Shown here: positions 36,228 through 43,594 of the stretch, piece after piece
Position numbering within the stretch: the stretch's first letter is position 1
Layout: the number at the start of each line of letters is the position of its first letter
Assembly: GCF_014493765.1 (NCBI RefSeq)
Contig: NZ_JACTVJ010000014.1
Coordinates: 186,001 to 250,000 of the forward strand
Origin: Streptomyces polyasparticus
GTDB lineage: Bacteria; Actinomycetota; Actinomycetes; Streptomycetales; Streptomycetaceae
Direction: 5' to 3'
DNA: 64,000 nucleotides
Translations under genes and position numbers: made by a program
The notes under the pieces: model-generated
Told to the model about the DNA's origin: nothing
Databases searched by the model: none
What the model saw: only the letters and a program-made list of their open reading frames with translations

Positions 36228-37688
36228 ATGGTCTCCGAGCACGGTGCGCAGGTTCTCGTCGCGTCCAACCGCGGCCCCGTTTCGTATGCAGTACGGGAGG
36301 ACGGCACCCTCGACGCGCGACGCGGCGGCGGCGGTCTCGTCTCCGGGCTCTCCGCGATCGGATCCGACGAGGACTCCCTGTGGGTGTGCTCGGCGCTGAG
36401 CGACGGCGACCGCGAGGCCGTACGGCGCGGGGCCGGCGAGCCGGGCGTGCGGATGCTCGACATCGACGCGGACGTGCACGCCGACGCGTACAACGGGATC
36501 GCCAACTCGGTCCTGTGGTTCGTGCACCACCTGCTGTACCAGACCCCGCTGGAGCCCTCGTTCGGGCCGGAGTTCCGGCGGCAGTGGGAGGCGTACCGCA
36601 CGTACAACCGGGCCTTCGCCACGGCGCTCGCCGAGGAGGCGGCGCAGGGGGCGACGGTCGTGGTGCAGGACTACCACCTGGCGCTGGTGCCCGGGATGCT
36701 GCGCGCGCTGCGCCCCGACCTGCGTATCGGCCACTTCTCGCACACGCCGTGGGCGCCGGTGGACTACTTCCGCATGCTGCCGGACGACATCGCCGAGGAG
36801 CTGCTTCTCGGGATGCTCGGCGCGGACCGGCTCGGCTTCCTGACGACCCGCTGGCTGGAGGCCTTCCAGGGGTGCTGCGGTGCGGTGCTCGGGTCGTACG
36901 AGGTGATGACGTACTGGCCGAAGGACGCGACGCCGAGCGTCGGCTTCCGCACGCCGGACGGGCGCTTCCACCGCACCCTGCTCGGGGTGCACGGGCTCGG
37001 CGCCGACGCGGACTTCCTGCGCGAGCGCTCGCAGCGGCCGGATGTGGCGGAGCGCCTCGCGGGGCTGCGCGAGCAGATCGGCGGCGACGGCGAGCGCAAG
37101 GTGATCGTGCGCGTGGACCGGACCGAGCTGTCGAAGAACATCGTGCGGGGGCTGCACGCGTACCGGCTGCTGCTCGCGGAGCACCCGTCGTGGCGGGAGC
37201 GGGTCGTGCATGTCGCGTTCGCCTATCCGTCCCGCCAGGACCTGGCCGTCTACCGCGACTACACGGCGGAGGTCTCGCGGCTCGCGGCGGAGATCAACGA
37301 GGAGTACGGGACCGAGGGTTGGACCCCGGTGATCCTGCACGTCAAGGACGACTTCGCCCGCTCGCTGGCGGCGTACCGCCTCGCGGACGTGGCCCTGGTG
37401 AACCCGATCCGCGACGGCATGAACCTGGTCGCCAAGGAAGTGCCGGTCGTCTCCGACGAGGGCTGCGTCCTGGTGCTCTCGCGGGAGGCGGGCGCGTACG
37501 CGGAGCTGGGCGAGGACGCGCTGGTGGTCAACCCCTATGACGTGGTGGGCACTTCGGAGGCACTGCTCGCCGCGCTCACGATGCCCGCGGAGGAACGCGC
37601 GGAACGCACGAAGCGCTTGGCGGCGGCGGCTACGGCGCTGCCGCCGGGGGCTTGGTTCTTGGAGCAGGTGGAGGCGCTGCGCAACTAG
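36228..37688 (+). CDS. otsA: Trehalose-6-phosphate synthase (GT20)
   Basis: 486 residues, full length. The N-terminal loop LVASNRGPVSYAV and the Gly-rich RRGGGGLVSGLSAI bind glucose-6-P; QDYHLALVPGMLR, FSHTPWAPVDYFRMLP and VRVDRTELSKNIVRGL are family motifs; NPIRDGMNLVAKEVPVV binds the nucleotide-sugar. It makes trehalose-6-P from NDP-glucose and glucose-6-P in the cytosol. The ribosome site is weak (TAGGTT). The stop codon falls on the first bases of intergenic repeat copy 3, beyond which otsB is convergent. Confidence 0.93.
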   Translation: MVSEHGAQVLVASNRGPVSYAVREDGTLDARRGGGGLVSGLSAIGSDEDSLWVCSALSDGDREAVRRGAGEPGVRMLDIDADVHADAYNGIANSVLWFVHHLLYQTPLEPSFGPEFRRQWEAYRTYNRAFATALAEEAAQGATVVVQDYHLALVPGMLRALRPDLRIGHFSHTPWAPVDYFRMLPDDIAEELLLGMLGADRLGFLTTRWLEAFQGCCGAVLGSYEVMTYWPKDATPSVGFRTPDGRFHRTLLGVHGLGADADFLRERSQRPDVAERLAGLREQIGGDGERKVIVRVDRTELSKNIVRGLHAYRLLLAEHPSWRERVVHVAFAYPSRQDLAVYRDYTAEVSRLAAEINEEYGTEGWTPVILHVKDDFARSLAAYRLADVALVNPIRDGMNLVAKEVPVVSDEGCVLVLSREAGAYAELGEDALVVNPYDVVGTSEALLAALTMPAEERAERTKRLAAAATALPPGAWFLEQVEALRN

Positions 37689-37800
37689 CCCCTGCGGCGC
37701 TTGAGCAGATCCGAACGGAGTTCGGATGCGGGGGTCCGGGGGCAAAGCCCCCGGTTTCGGGAAGGGGCGGGGCGGGGAGAGAAGCCCGCCGCAGGCGCAA
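37687..37800 (+). repeat. Streptomyces intergenic repeat, copy 3
   Basis: AGCCCCTGCGGCGCTTGAGC at the start, hairpin ATCCGAAC-GGA-GTTCGGAT, hairpin CCGGGGGC-AAA-GCCCCCGG, and CGCCGCAGGCGCA at the end. It fills the gap between convergent otsA and otsB and overlaps the otsA stop codon. Confidence 0.9.
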
Positions 37801-37825
37801 CCGGCCCGCAGACGGCGACGAGACC

Positions 37826-38686
37826 TCAGGCCTGGGCCACCGCCGCCGCCAGCCCCCGCAGCAGCCCCACCACCCCACCCGGCCCGTCCACCACGACATC
37901 CGCACGCTCGGCCAACTCCGCAACCTCCCCACTACCGCTGCAGACCAGCAACCCGTGCAACCCCTCCGAGCGAAGCTTCTCCACCGCGGCGAACGCGGGC
38001 AGATCCCCCAGGTCGTCCCCCGCGTACAGCACGCACGACGCACCGACCTCCCGCACGTACGCGGCCAGGGCCACCCCCTTGTCCATGCCGGGCGGACGCA
38101 ACTCAAGGACGAGACGCCCCGGTTCGACGATCAGGCCGTGGCGCGCGGCGAGCCGGGCCAACGGGGCGCGCAGGGCCTCGAAGGCCGCCGCGGGGTCCTC
38201 CGCGCGGCGGGTGTGGACCGCGACCGCACGGCCCTTCTCCTCGATCCAGGTGCCGTGCCAGATGCCCAACGAGTCCAGGAATCCGGGTAGTTCGGCCCGC
38301 GCCGCGGCCACCCCGGGGTGCGGCTCGGGCGCGTGGACCGTGCCGGAGACCGCGTCCCAGCGCTCGGCGCCGTAGTGCCCGAGCACGACCAGGTGCTGCA
38401 GACCGGGCACGCCCGCGAATCCGCCGTAGCGGACCGCGACTCCCGCCGGGCGTCCGGTGACCACCGCGACGGACGCCACGCGCGGAGCGAGCGCGGCGAG
38501 TGCGGGGACGGCGTCGGGGTGTGCCCGGGCCTGCTCGGGGTCGGGGACGATCTCGGCGAGCGTGCCGTCGAAGTCGAGGGCGATCACGGCGTGCCCGGGC
38601 CGCGCGAGCAACGCGGCAAGCCCGTCCCGCCCCTCGGGCGTGGACGGCGTCGGCAGATCGAACGTGCGATACGGAAGGCTGCCCAT
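37826..38686 (-). CDS. otsB: Trehalose-6-phosphate phosphatase
   Basis: 286 residues, a HAD-superfamily phosphatase with the nucleophile motif LDFDGTLAEIVPDP, VVTGRP as motif II, a C2 cap domain, and GDDLGDLPAF as motif IV. It removes phosphate from trehalose-6-P made by OtsA. The gene is convergent with otsA, so the two steps are not cotranscribed here. The ATG at 38686 lacks a strong ribosome site. Confidence 0.92.
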   Translation of the reverse strand: MGSLPYRTFDLPTPSTPEGRDGLAALLARPGHAVIALDFDGTLAEIVPDPEQARAHPDAVPALAALAPRVASVAVVTGRPAGVAVRYGGFAGVPGLQHLVVLGHYGAERWDAVSGTVHAPEPHPGVAAARAELPGFLDSLGIWHGTWIEEKGRAVAVHTRRAEDPAAAFEALRAPLARLAARHGLIVEPGRLVLELRPPGMDKGVALAAYVREVGASCVLYAGDDLGDLPAFAAVEKLRSEGLHGLLVCSGSGEVAELAERADVVVDGPGGVVGLLRGLAAAVAQA

Positions 38687-39082
38687 GACCCGACCCTATC
38701 CAGGCGTCAGCCGGGCGGCCCATGGCGTATCACGTCATCTGCGCTCGACGACCGGTCGCGGCCCGCGCCTCGGGGTCGGGGCGGGGCCCTCGGGGCGGGA
38801 TGGTGTTCCGCCTCCCGACCGAGCAGGCCCCCTCCCAGCCAAGGCAGCGCCCACGCCTACCGGCCGGGCGGGCCGCCTCCCGACCGAGGCAGGACCCCTC
38901 CCTGCCGGGACGGGGCTCCTCCCTGCCGGGGCGGGGCTCCTCCCTGCCGGGGCGGGGCCCCACACCTCGCTCCCGAGCGGTGCCACCGCCGCAGCCGGGC
39001 GATGTCAGTGCGCGCCGATAGCCTTGAGAGGGCTCGGCCCCCGGGAGGGCGGGGTCTGTTCAGCGCACGGAAGGCGGGGTCC
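38687..39082. other. Intergenic region with GC-rich repeats before the DUF3263 gene
   Basis: About 395 bases between divergent genes. It contains Gly/Pro-coding GC-rich repeats but no convincing gene. The 21-bp tandem repeat at 38897-38959 is the clearest structure. The promoters of otsB and the DUF3263 gene must lie here. Confidence 0.5.
38897..38959. repeat. 21-bp tandem repeat, three copies
   Basis: Three units of CCTCCCTGCCGGGGCGGGGC plus one base, the first with one substitution. Degenerate copies extend upstream to about 38820. Confidence 0.8.
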
Positions 39083-39328
39083 ATGGCCGATCAGGCTGAG
39101 ACGCACGGGCTCAATGAGCGGGAGCGGGCCGTGTTGGCGCTTGCCGCGCGGAATTGGTCCTCGCCCGGGGCCAAGGAGCGCGCCGTGCGGGAGGAGTTGG
39201 GGATGTCGCCCACGCGGTATCACCAGCTGCTCAATGCCCTGCTCGACGACGAGCGGGCCCTGGCCCACGACCCGGTGACGATCAACCGCCTGCGCCGGAT
39301 ACGCGAAGAGCGCCGCGCCCGCAGGTGA
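39083..39328 (+). CDS. DUF3263 domain protein
   Basis: 81 residues. It contains LNERERAVLALAARNWSSPG and KERAVREELGMSPTRYHQLL followed by NALLDDERAL and NRLRRIREERRARR. This is the DUF3263 family: short, helix-turn-helix-like actinobacterial proteins that probably bind DNA, of unknown role. The ATG has GGAAGG about 10 nt upstream. It is followed at once by the 30-bp repeat array and the convergent binding-protein gene. Confidence 0.88.
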   Translation: MADQAETHGLNERERAVLALAARNWSSPGAKERAVREELGMSPTRYHQLLNALLDDERALAHDPVTINRLRRIREERRARR

Positions 39329-39402
39329 CCCTGGGCGCGGTGCTCTCCGCAGCAGGAGGCCTGCTCGGCGGGGGCGCGGAGCGCTCCGAAGCCGCTCCGC
39401 CA

Positions 39403-39522
39403 GCGCAAAGCAATCCGAAGCCGCTCCGCGCAGCGCAAGGCGTTCCGAACCCGCTCCGCGCAGCGCAAGGCGTTCCGAACCCGCTCCGCGCGGCGCAAAG
39501 CAATCCGAAGCCGCTCCGCGCG
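39403..39522. repeat. 30-bp tandem repeat, four copies in A-B-B-A order
   Basis: Units 1 and 4 carry GCGCAAAGCAATCCGAAGCC and units 2 and 3 carry GCGCAAGGCGTTCCGAACCC; all end GCTCCGCGC plus A or G. The array lies between the convergent DUF3263 and sugar-binding-protein genes and reaches to 9 bases from the latter's stop codon. Confidence 0.85.
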
Positions 39523-39530
39523 GCGCGGAG

Positions 39531-40796
39531 TTACTCCGCCGCCTCCGCCGCCCGTGCCTTGTTCTGGATGTCGGTCAGGACCGCGGCCGGCGAGCCGCCC
39601 GGCGCGACCGCCTTGCCGATCCGCTCCTTGATGTCCGCGCTGACCTGCGCCCAGGACGTGTTGCCGACGGGGTAGAGCTGCGAGGTGGGCAGCGCGTTGA
39701 GGAACGGTTCGAGCTGCTTGAACTTGGCGTCCTCGCTCATCGCGTCGACCGCCGAGTTGGTCACCGGCAGGATGTTGTAGCGCTCGGAGAAGTCGAGGAC
39801 GTTCTCCTTGCTGTAGACGAAGTCGAGGAACGCACCGATCTGGTCGCGGTGGCCGTTCTGCTTGAACGCCATCATCCAGTCGGCCACACCCATCGTGGCC
39901 TTCGCCTTGCCGCTGCGGCCGGGCAGCGGCACCATCCCGAAGTCCACGCCCTTCTTCTTCGCCTGGGCGATCAGCGTCGGGTGCCCGTTGAGCATGCCGA
40001 CCTCGCCGTTGGAGAAGGCGTTGAAGGCGTCCTGGCGGTTGAGCTTGCCGGGCGCGACCGGGCCCACCAGGCCCTTGTCGACCAGGTCGGTCTTCAGCCA
40101 GTCGAAGGTCTTGACGTTCAGCTCGGAGTCGAGGTTGTACGAGCCGATCTGGTCGGTGTAGCCGTCGCCGCCGGCGAGCAGCCACATCAGGCTTTCGGCC
40201 TGCGCCTCCTCCTTGCCGAGCGGCAGGGCGAACGGGTACTTGACACCGTTTTCCTTCAACTGCTCGGCATCGGCGGCCAGTTGCTCCCAGGTCGTCGGGG
40301 GCTTGGTGATGCCCGCCTCGGCGAAGAGGTCCTTGTTGTAGAACATCAGGCGCGTCGACGAGGCGAACGGCATGCCGTACTGGATCCGGTCGACCTCACC
40401 GGCCGAGGTGAGCGAGGACAGGAAGTCGCCCTGGGTCGGGATGGAGAGCAGTTCGTCCGCGGGGTAGAGCTTGTCCTGCGCCGCGAAGTCCGAGTACGCA
40501 CCGATCTGCGCCATGTCCGGCGCTTCGCCCGCCTTGACCATCTTGGCCACTTCGGCATCGACGTCGTTCCAGGAGAGGACGGTCACCTCGACGTTGATGT
40601 CCGGGTGCTTGGCCTCGAACTTCTCGACCAGGTCCGCCCAGTAGTGCTCGGAGCTGTTCGCCGAGGAGTCGCCGTAATCGGCCGCCACGAGCTTGAGGGT
40701 CACCTCGCCGGAGCCGGTGCTGCCGCAGCCCGCCAGTGTCATCGTGAGGCCCAGCGCGGCACCCGCCGCGATCAGTACGTTTGTGCGCCGCTGCAC
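39531..40796 (-). CDS. Sugar ABC transporter solute-binding lipoprotein
   Basis: 421 residues, cluster-1 extracellular binding protein. The signal ends in LGLTMTLAGCGS, a lipobox. WADLVEKFEAKHPDINVEVT and RLMFYNKDLFAEAGITKPPT are typical of sugar-binding proteins. No permease genes are adjacent, so it must work with membrane components encoded elsewhere. Start: GTG at 40796 has GGGA 7 nt upstream; the GTG at 40808 is an alternative. A DasR-like site lies about 60-75 bases upstream, suggesting an amino-sugar or oligosaccharide substrate. It is divergent from the SIS gene. Confidence 0.87.
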   Translation of the reverse strand: MQRRTNVLIAAGAALGLTMTLAGCGSTGSGEVTLKLVAADYGDSSANSSEHYWADLVEKFEAKHPDINVEVTVLSWNDVDAEVAKMVKAGEAPDMAQIGAYSDFAAQDKLYPADELLSIPTQGDFLSSLTSAGEVDRIQYGMPFASSTRLMFYNKDLFAEAGITKPPTTWEQLAADAEQLKENGVKYPFALPLGKEEAQAESLMWLLAGGDGYTDQIGSYNLDSELNVKTFDWLKTDLVDKGLVGPVAPGKLNRQDAFNAFSNGEVGMLNGHPTLIAQAKKKGVDFGMVPLPGRSGKAKATMGVADWMMAFKQNGHRDQIGAFLDFVYSKENVLDFSERYNILPVTNSAVDAMSEDAKFKQLEPFLNALPTSQLYPVGNTSWAQVSADIKERIGKAVAPGGSPAAVLTDIQNKARAAEAAE

Positions 40797-40854
40797 AGCT
40801 GTTCCCACCCTCGTCGTGATCCAGTCAGTCCCCCGTGACGTCCTGTGTCCTTCA

Positions 40855-40870
40855 CCAGGTCTACACCACT
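40855..40870. promoter_or_regulatory. Candidate DasR (dre) operator upstream of the sugar-binding protein
   Basis: CCAGGTCTACACCACT matches the dre consensus ACTGGTCTAGACCACT at 13 of 16 positions. It lies about 60 bases upstream of the binding-protein start. Confidence 0.6.
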
Positions 40871-40926
40871 CAGATATCACTTCGGCAACGGAGGGTCACC
40901 GTTGTCGCATCCGTTGGCCAATGCCC

Positions 40927-41036
40927 GTACGGGAATCCGTCGCCCCGCGCACGCGAATCCACGGCCGCGCGTACGGGAATCCGTCGCCCCGCATGCGCGA
41001 ATCCATGGCCCCGCGCACCGGAATCCATTGCTTCGC
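40927..41036. repeat. Five 22-bp direct repeats in a divergent promoter region
   Basis: Contiguous units with the pattern G(T/C)ACG(G/C)GAATCC(G/A)(T/C)(C/G)GCCCCGC. GAATCC is invariant in all five. The 22-bp period is about two helical turns, so each core faces the same side of the DNA. The array lies between the dre site of the binding-protein gene and the SIS gene start. Confidence 0.88.
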
Positions 41037-41162
41037 CCGCACCTCGGCTGCTAAGCACAACAGGCTGGACGATGCTCTCAACCGCTCATAGAGCACGGTA
41101 ACGAGCAGGATCGAGCACCTTCCGAACACCCCGTGCACATCCCGGTCGAGGAGTCGCCCCTT

Positions 41163-42056
41163 ATGTCACGTACCGCCGCAGAAATAGCCACCCAGCCGAG
41201 CTGCTGGCGCCGGGCCGCCGAAGCCGCCGCCGACTTCGACGGACTGCCCAGGCCCGGCGAGCGGGTCGCCGTCACGGGCTGCGGCACGTCGTGGTTCATG
41301 GCGCTCGCGTACGCCGCCCTGCGCGAGGCCGCCGGTCAGGGCGAGACGGACGCCTTCGCGTCCTCGGAGTTCCCGGTGGGCCGCCCGTACGACCGGATCG
41401 TGGCGATCACGCGCTCCGGCACGACGACCGAGGTGCTCGAACTCCTCGCGCAGGTAAGGGGAACGACCCCCACCACGGCGATCACCGGCGACCCGAAGAC
41501 GCCCGTCATGGACGCGGCCGACGCGGTGGCCGTGCTCGACTTCGCCGACGAGGAGTCGGTGGTGCAGACCCGCTTCGCGACCACTGCCCTTGCCTTCCTG
41601 CGTGCGGGCCTCGGTGAGCTGGAGGGCGTGAAGTCCGTGGCCGATGCGGCCGTCGACGCCGAACTCGCCGTCACCGAACCCCTGCCCGACGCGGTGCTCT
41701 CCGCCGAGCAGTGGACGTTCCTCGGCCGCGGCTGGACGTACGGGCTCGCGCTCGAGGCCGGCCTCAAGATGCGCGAGGCGGCCGGCGCGTGGACCGAGGC
41801 GTACCCCGCGATGGAGTACCGCCACGGACCGATCTCGATCACCGGTCCCGGCCGGGTGGCGTGGATGTTCGGAGCGCTGCCCGAAGGGCTCGCGGGCGAT
41901 GTGGCGCGGGTCGGCGGACACCTCGTCGCGCGCCAGGAGGCCGACCCCATGGCCGACTTGATCCGTGCGCAGCGCCTCGCGGTGGCGCTCGCCGAGTCCA
42001 AGGGCTACGACCCGGACCGGCCGCGCAACCTCACGCGAAGCGTGATCCTCGCCTGA
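41163..42056 (+). CDS. SIS-domain sugar-phosphate isomerase/deaminase (AgaS/FrlB-like)
   Basis: 297 residues with two SIS domains. VAVTGCGTSWFMALAYAALR and VAITRSGTTTEVLELLAQV bind sugar phosphate; EYRHGPISITGPGRV is the conserved C-terminal signature of AgaS, FrlB and GlmS-type isomerase domains. No glutaminase domain is present, so it is a deaminase or isomerase rather than GlmS. The ATG at 41163 has GAGGAG about 10 nt upstream. It is divergent from the sugar-binding protein. It may convert galactosamine-6-P or glucosamine-6-P to a ketose-6-P, which the PfkB kinase and aldolase further downstream could use. This is inference. Confidence 0.8.
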   Translation: MSRTAAEIATQPSCWRRAAEAAADFDGLPRPGERVAVTGCGTSWFMALAYAALREAAGQGETDAFASSEFPVGRPYDRIVAITRSGTTTEVLELLAQVRGTTPTTAITGDPKTPVMDAADAVAVLDFADEESVVQTRFATTALAFLRAGLGELEGVKSVADAAVDAELAVTEPLPDAVLSAEQWTFLGRGWTYGLALEAGLKMREAAGAWTEAYPAMEYRHGPISITGPGRVAWMFGALPEGLAGDVARVGGHLVARQEADPMADLIRAQRLAVALAESKGYDPDRPRNLTRSVILA

Positions 42057-42112
42057 CACCGGCGGAGGCGGCCGGATTATTGGCGTGACGCGGGCCCGGG
42101 ACGGCAGTCATC

Positions 42113-42550
42113 ATGGCTGTCATGTCCGGGCCCTATGTCATCCGCGGTTCGGTCTCCCTGCCGGAGGCCGAGCTCCTTTGGCGCTTCTCGCGTTCGTCGG
42201 GGCCCGGTGGTCAGCATGTGAACACCTCGGACTCGGCGGCGGAGGTGCGCTTCGATCTGGCGAACACCACCGCGCTGCCGCCGGTGTGGAAGGAGCGGGC
42301 CCTCGAACGGCTCGCGTCGCGGCTGGTCGACGGCGTGGTCTCCGTACGGGCCTCCGAGCACCGGTCGCAGTGGCGCAACCGGGAGATGGCGGCGACCCGG
42401 CTGGCCGCGCTGCTCGCGGAGGCGACGGCTCCTCCTCCGCGGCCTCGGCGTCCTACGCGGATTCCGCGGGGGATCAACGAGCGGCGTCTGCGCCAGAAGA
42501 AGGCCCGCTCGGAGACCAAGCGGGGGCGGTCCGGGCGGGATTGGGGCTGA
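42113..42550 (+). CDS. arfB: Ribosome-rescue peptidyl-tRNA hydrolase ArfB (YaeJ-like)
   Basis: 145 residues. The catalytic GGQ lies in SRSSGPGGQHVNTSDSAAEV, and the C-terminal tail is strongly basic (RRLRQKKARSETKRGRSGRD), as needed to enter the mRNA channel of stalled ribosomes. It frees peptides from non-stop ribosomes. The ATG at 42122 (MSGPYVIRG) is an alternative start to 42113; neither has a strong ribosome site. It is followed by intergenic repeat copy 4. Confidence 0.9.
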   Translation: MAVMSGPYVIRGSVSLPEAELLWRFSRSSGPGGQHVNTSDSAAEVRFDLANTTALPPVWKERALERLASRLVDGVVSVRASEHRSQWRNREMAATRLAALLAEATAPPPRPRRPTRIPRGINERRLRQKKARSETKRGRSGRDWG

Positions 42551-42577
42551 GGTCTCGTCGTCGGTGCGGGTCGGGTG

Positions 42578-42687
42578 TGCCTGCGGCGGGCTTTTCTCCC
42601 CGCCCCGCCCCTTCCCGCAACCTGGGCTCCGCCCCGGACCCCGCATCCGCACTTCGTGCGGATCTGCTCAAGCGCCGCAGGGGCTGG
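42578..42687 (-). repeat. Streptomyces intergenic repeat, copy 4 (reverse orientation)
   Basis: Ends TGCCTGCGGCGGGC and CGCCGCAGGGGCTG are the complement of the other copies. It contains the hairpin ATCCGCAC-TTC-GTGCGGAT. It lies between two convergent genes. Confidence 0.88.
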
Positions 42688-42691
42688 ACAG

Positions 42692-43276
42692 TCACCCCAA
42701 CTGTCGATAGCGGCCCCTGAAGTACATCAGCGGGCCGCCCTCCGCGCTCGGCAGTGAGGCCGACAGGACGCGGCCCACGACCAAGGTGTGGTCGCCTGCC
42801 TCCGTGCGGGATTCCGTTTCGCATTCCAGCGTCGCCAGCGCGCCGCCCACCAGGGGCGCACCGGACAACTCCCCTCGTACGTAAGGGATGTCCTCGAAAA
42901 GCAGCCGGTCGCTGATGCGGCCCTTCATCGCGAAGCGGCCCGCGATGTGGCGCTGCGACTCGGACAGGACCGAGACGCCCCAGCGCGGCTGATCCGCCAG
43001 GAGGTCGTCCATACGGGAGCCCTCGCGCAGCGAGACGAGCACCAGGGGCGGGTCGAGGGAGACGGACAGGAAGGCGGTGGCCGTCATGCCGACGTCCTCG
43101 CTGACCGGGCCGCCCTCACCGAGCGGCTCCTCCTGGGCCGTCACCAGGACGACCCCGGCGGCAAGGCGGGACATCGCGGCACGGAACTCGTCGTTGCTCA
43201 CCCCCACAGGATGCATGGCCCCCGGGGGCGCTGCGGCAGGGGCGTTCGGGGCAGGAGTCTTCAATGCGTGCGACAC
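42692..43276 (-). CDS. Flavin reductase-like FMN-binding protein
   Basis: 194 residues. The split-barrel flavin reductase domain starts at FRAAMSRLAAGVVLVTAQ; GMTATAFLSVSLDPPLVLVS is the flavin-binding signature, and GGPLMYFRGRYRQLG ends it. It supplies reduced flavin to a partner monooxygenase or acts alone. The GTG at 43276 (VSHALKTPAPNAP) or the ATG at 43216 (MHPVGVSNDEF) could be the start; I keep the longer form at moderate certainty. No monooxygenase lies next to it. It is divergent from the diguanylate cyclase gene. Confidence 0.85.
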   Translation of the reverse strand: MSHALKTPAPNAPAAAPPGAMHPVGVSNDEFRAAMSRLAAGVVLVTAQEEPLGEGGPVSEDVGMTATAFLSVSLDPPLVLVSLREGSRMDDLLADQPRWGVSVLSESQRHIAGRFAMKGRISDRLLFEDIPYVRGELSGAPLVGGALATLECETESRTEAGDHTLVVGRVLSASLPSAEGGPLMYFRGRYRQLG

Positions 43277-43415
43277 GGATCGAACGTAGACCCGCCGTCC
43301 GCGCCGCCGCATCGGGCGCTGGGACCAGGCCGGGCCTAGGTCCCGGGTCCGAGGTTTGCGTTCAGGAAACGGATGCGGAACCCCCCGCGAACCCCTCCAA
43401 CCCTTCATCACCTGC

Positions 43416-43431
43416 TGTGACTTGAGTCACA
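43416..43431. promoter_or_regulatory. Perfect Crp-type palindrome upstream of the GGDEF gene
   Basis: TGTGACTTGAGTCACA fits TGTGA-N6-TCACA exactly. It lies about 165 bases before the cyclase ATG and 140 bases before the flavin reductase start, in their shared promoter region. Confidence 0.65.
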
Positions 43432-43445
43432 GGGTCCATATTTTG

Positions 43446-43460
43446 TTGACCCTGTGTACC
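43446..43460. promoter_or_regulatory. Candidate BldD box upstream of the GGDEF gene
   Basis: TTGACCCTGTGTACC matches the BldD consensus nTnACnC(A/T)GnGTnAn at all but one fixed position. BldD, itself controlled by c-di-GMP, is known to bind upstream of cdgB in Streptomyces. Confidence 0.55.
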
Positions 43461-43594
43461 GAGTGGGCAGCTCGCTGTGATTCAGTGGCTGAGGCAGGAG
43501 GACATGATGGGATCACCTGCCTGTCGAGGAACATCGGGAAGCCGAGGAAGCTGCTAATCCTGGAGTTGCTGTCGAGGTCTCGGGGAGAGCGAGC

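Noticed and set aside
40927-41036. Five 22-bp repeats as a CRISPR array
   Set aside because: The repeats are contiguous without spacers, diverge from one another, and no cas genes are present.
41163-42056. SIS protein as glucosamine-6-P synthase GlmS
   Set aside because: The glutaminase domain is absent and the length is half that of GlmS.
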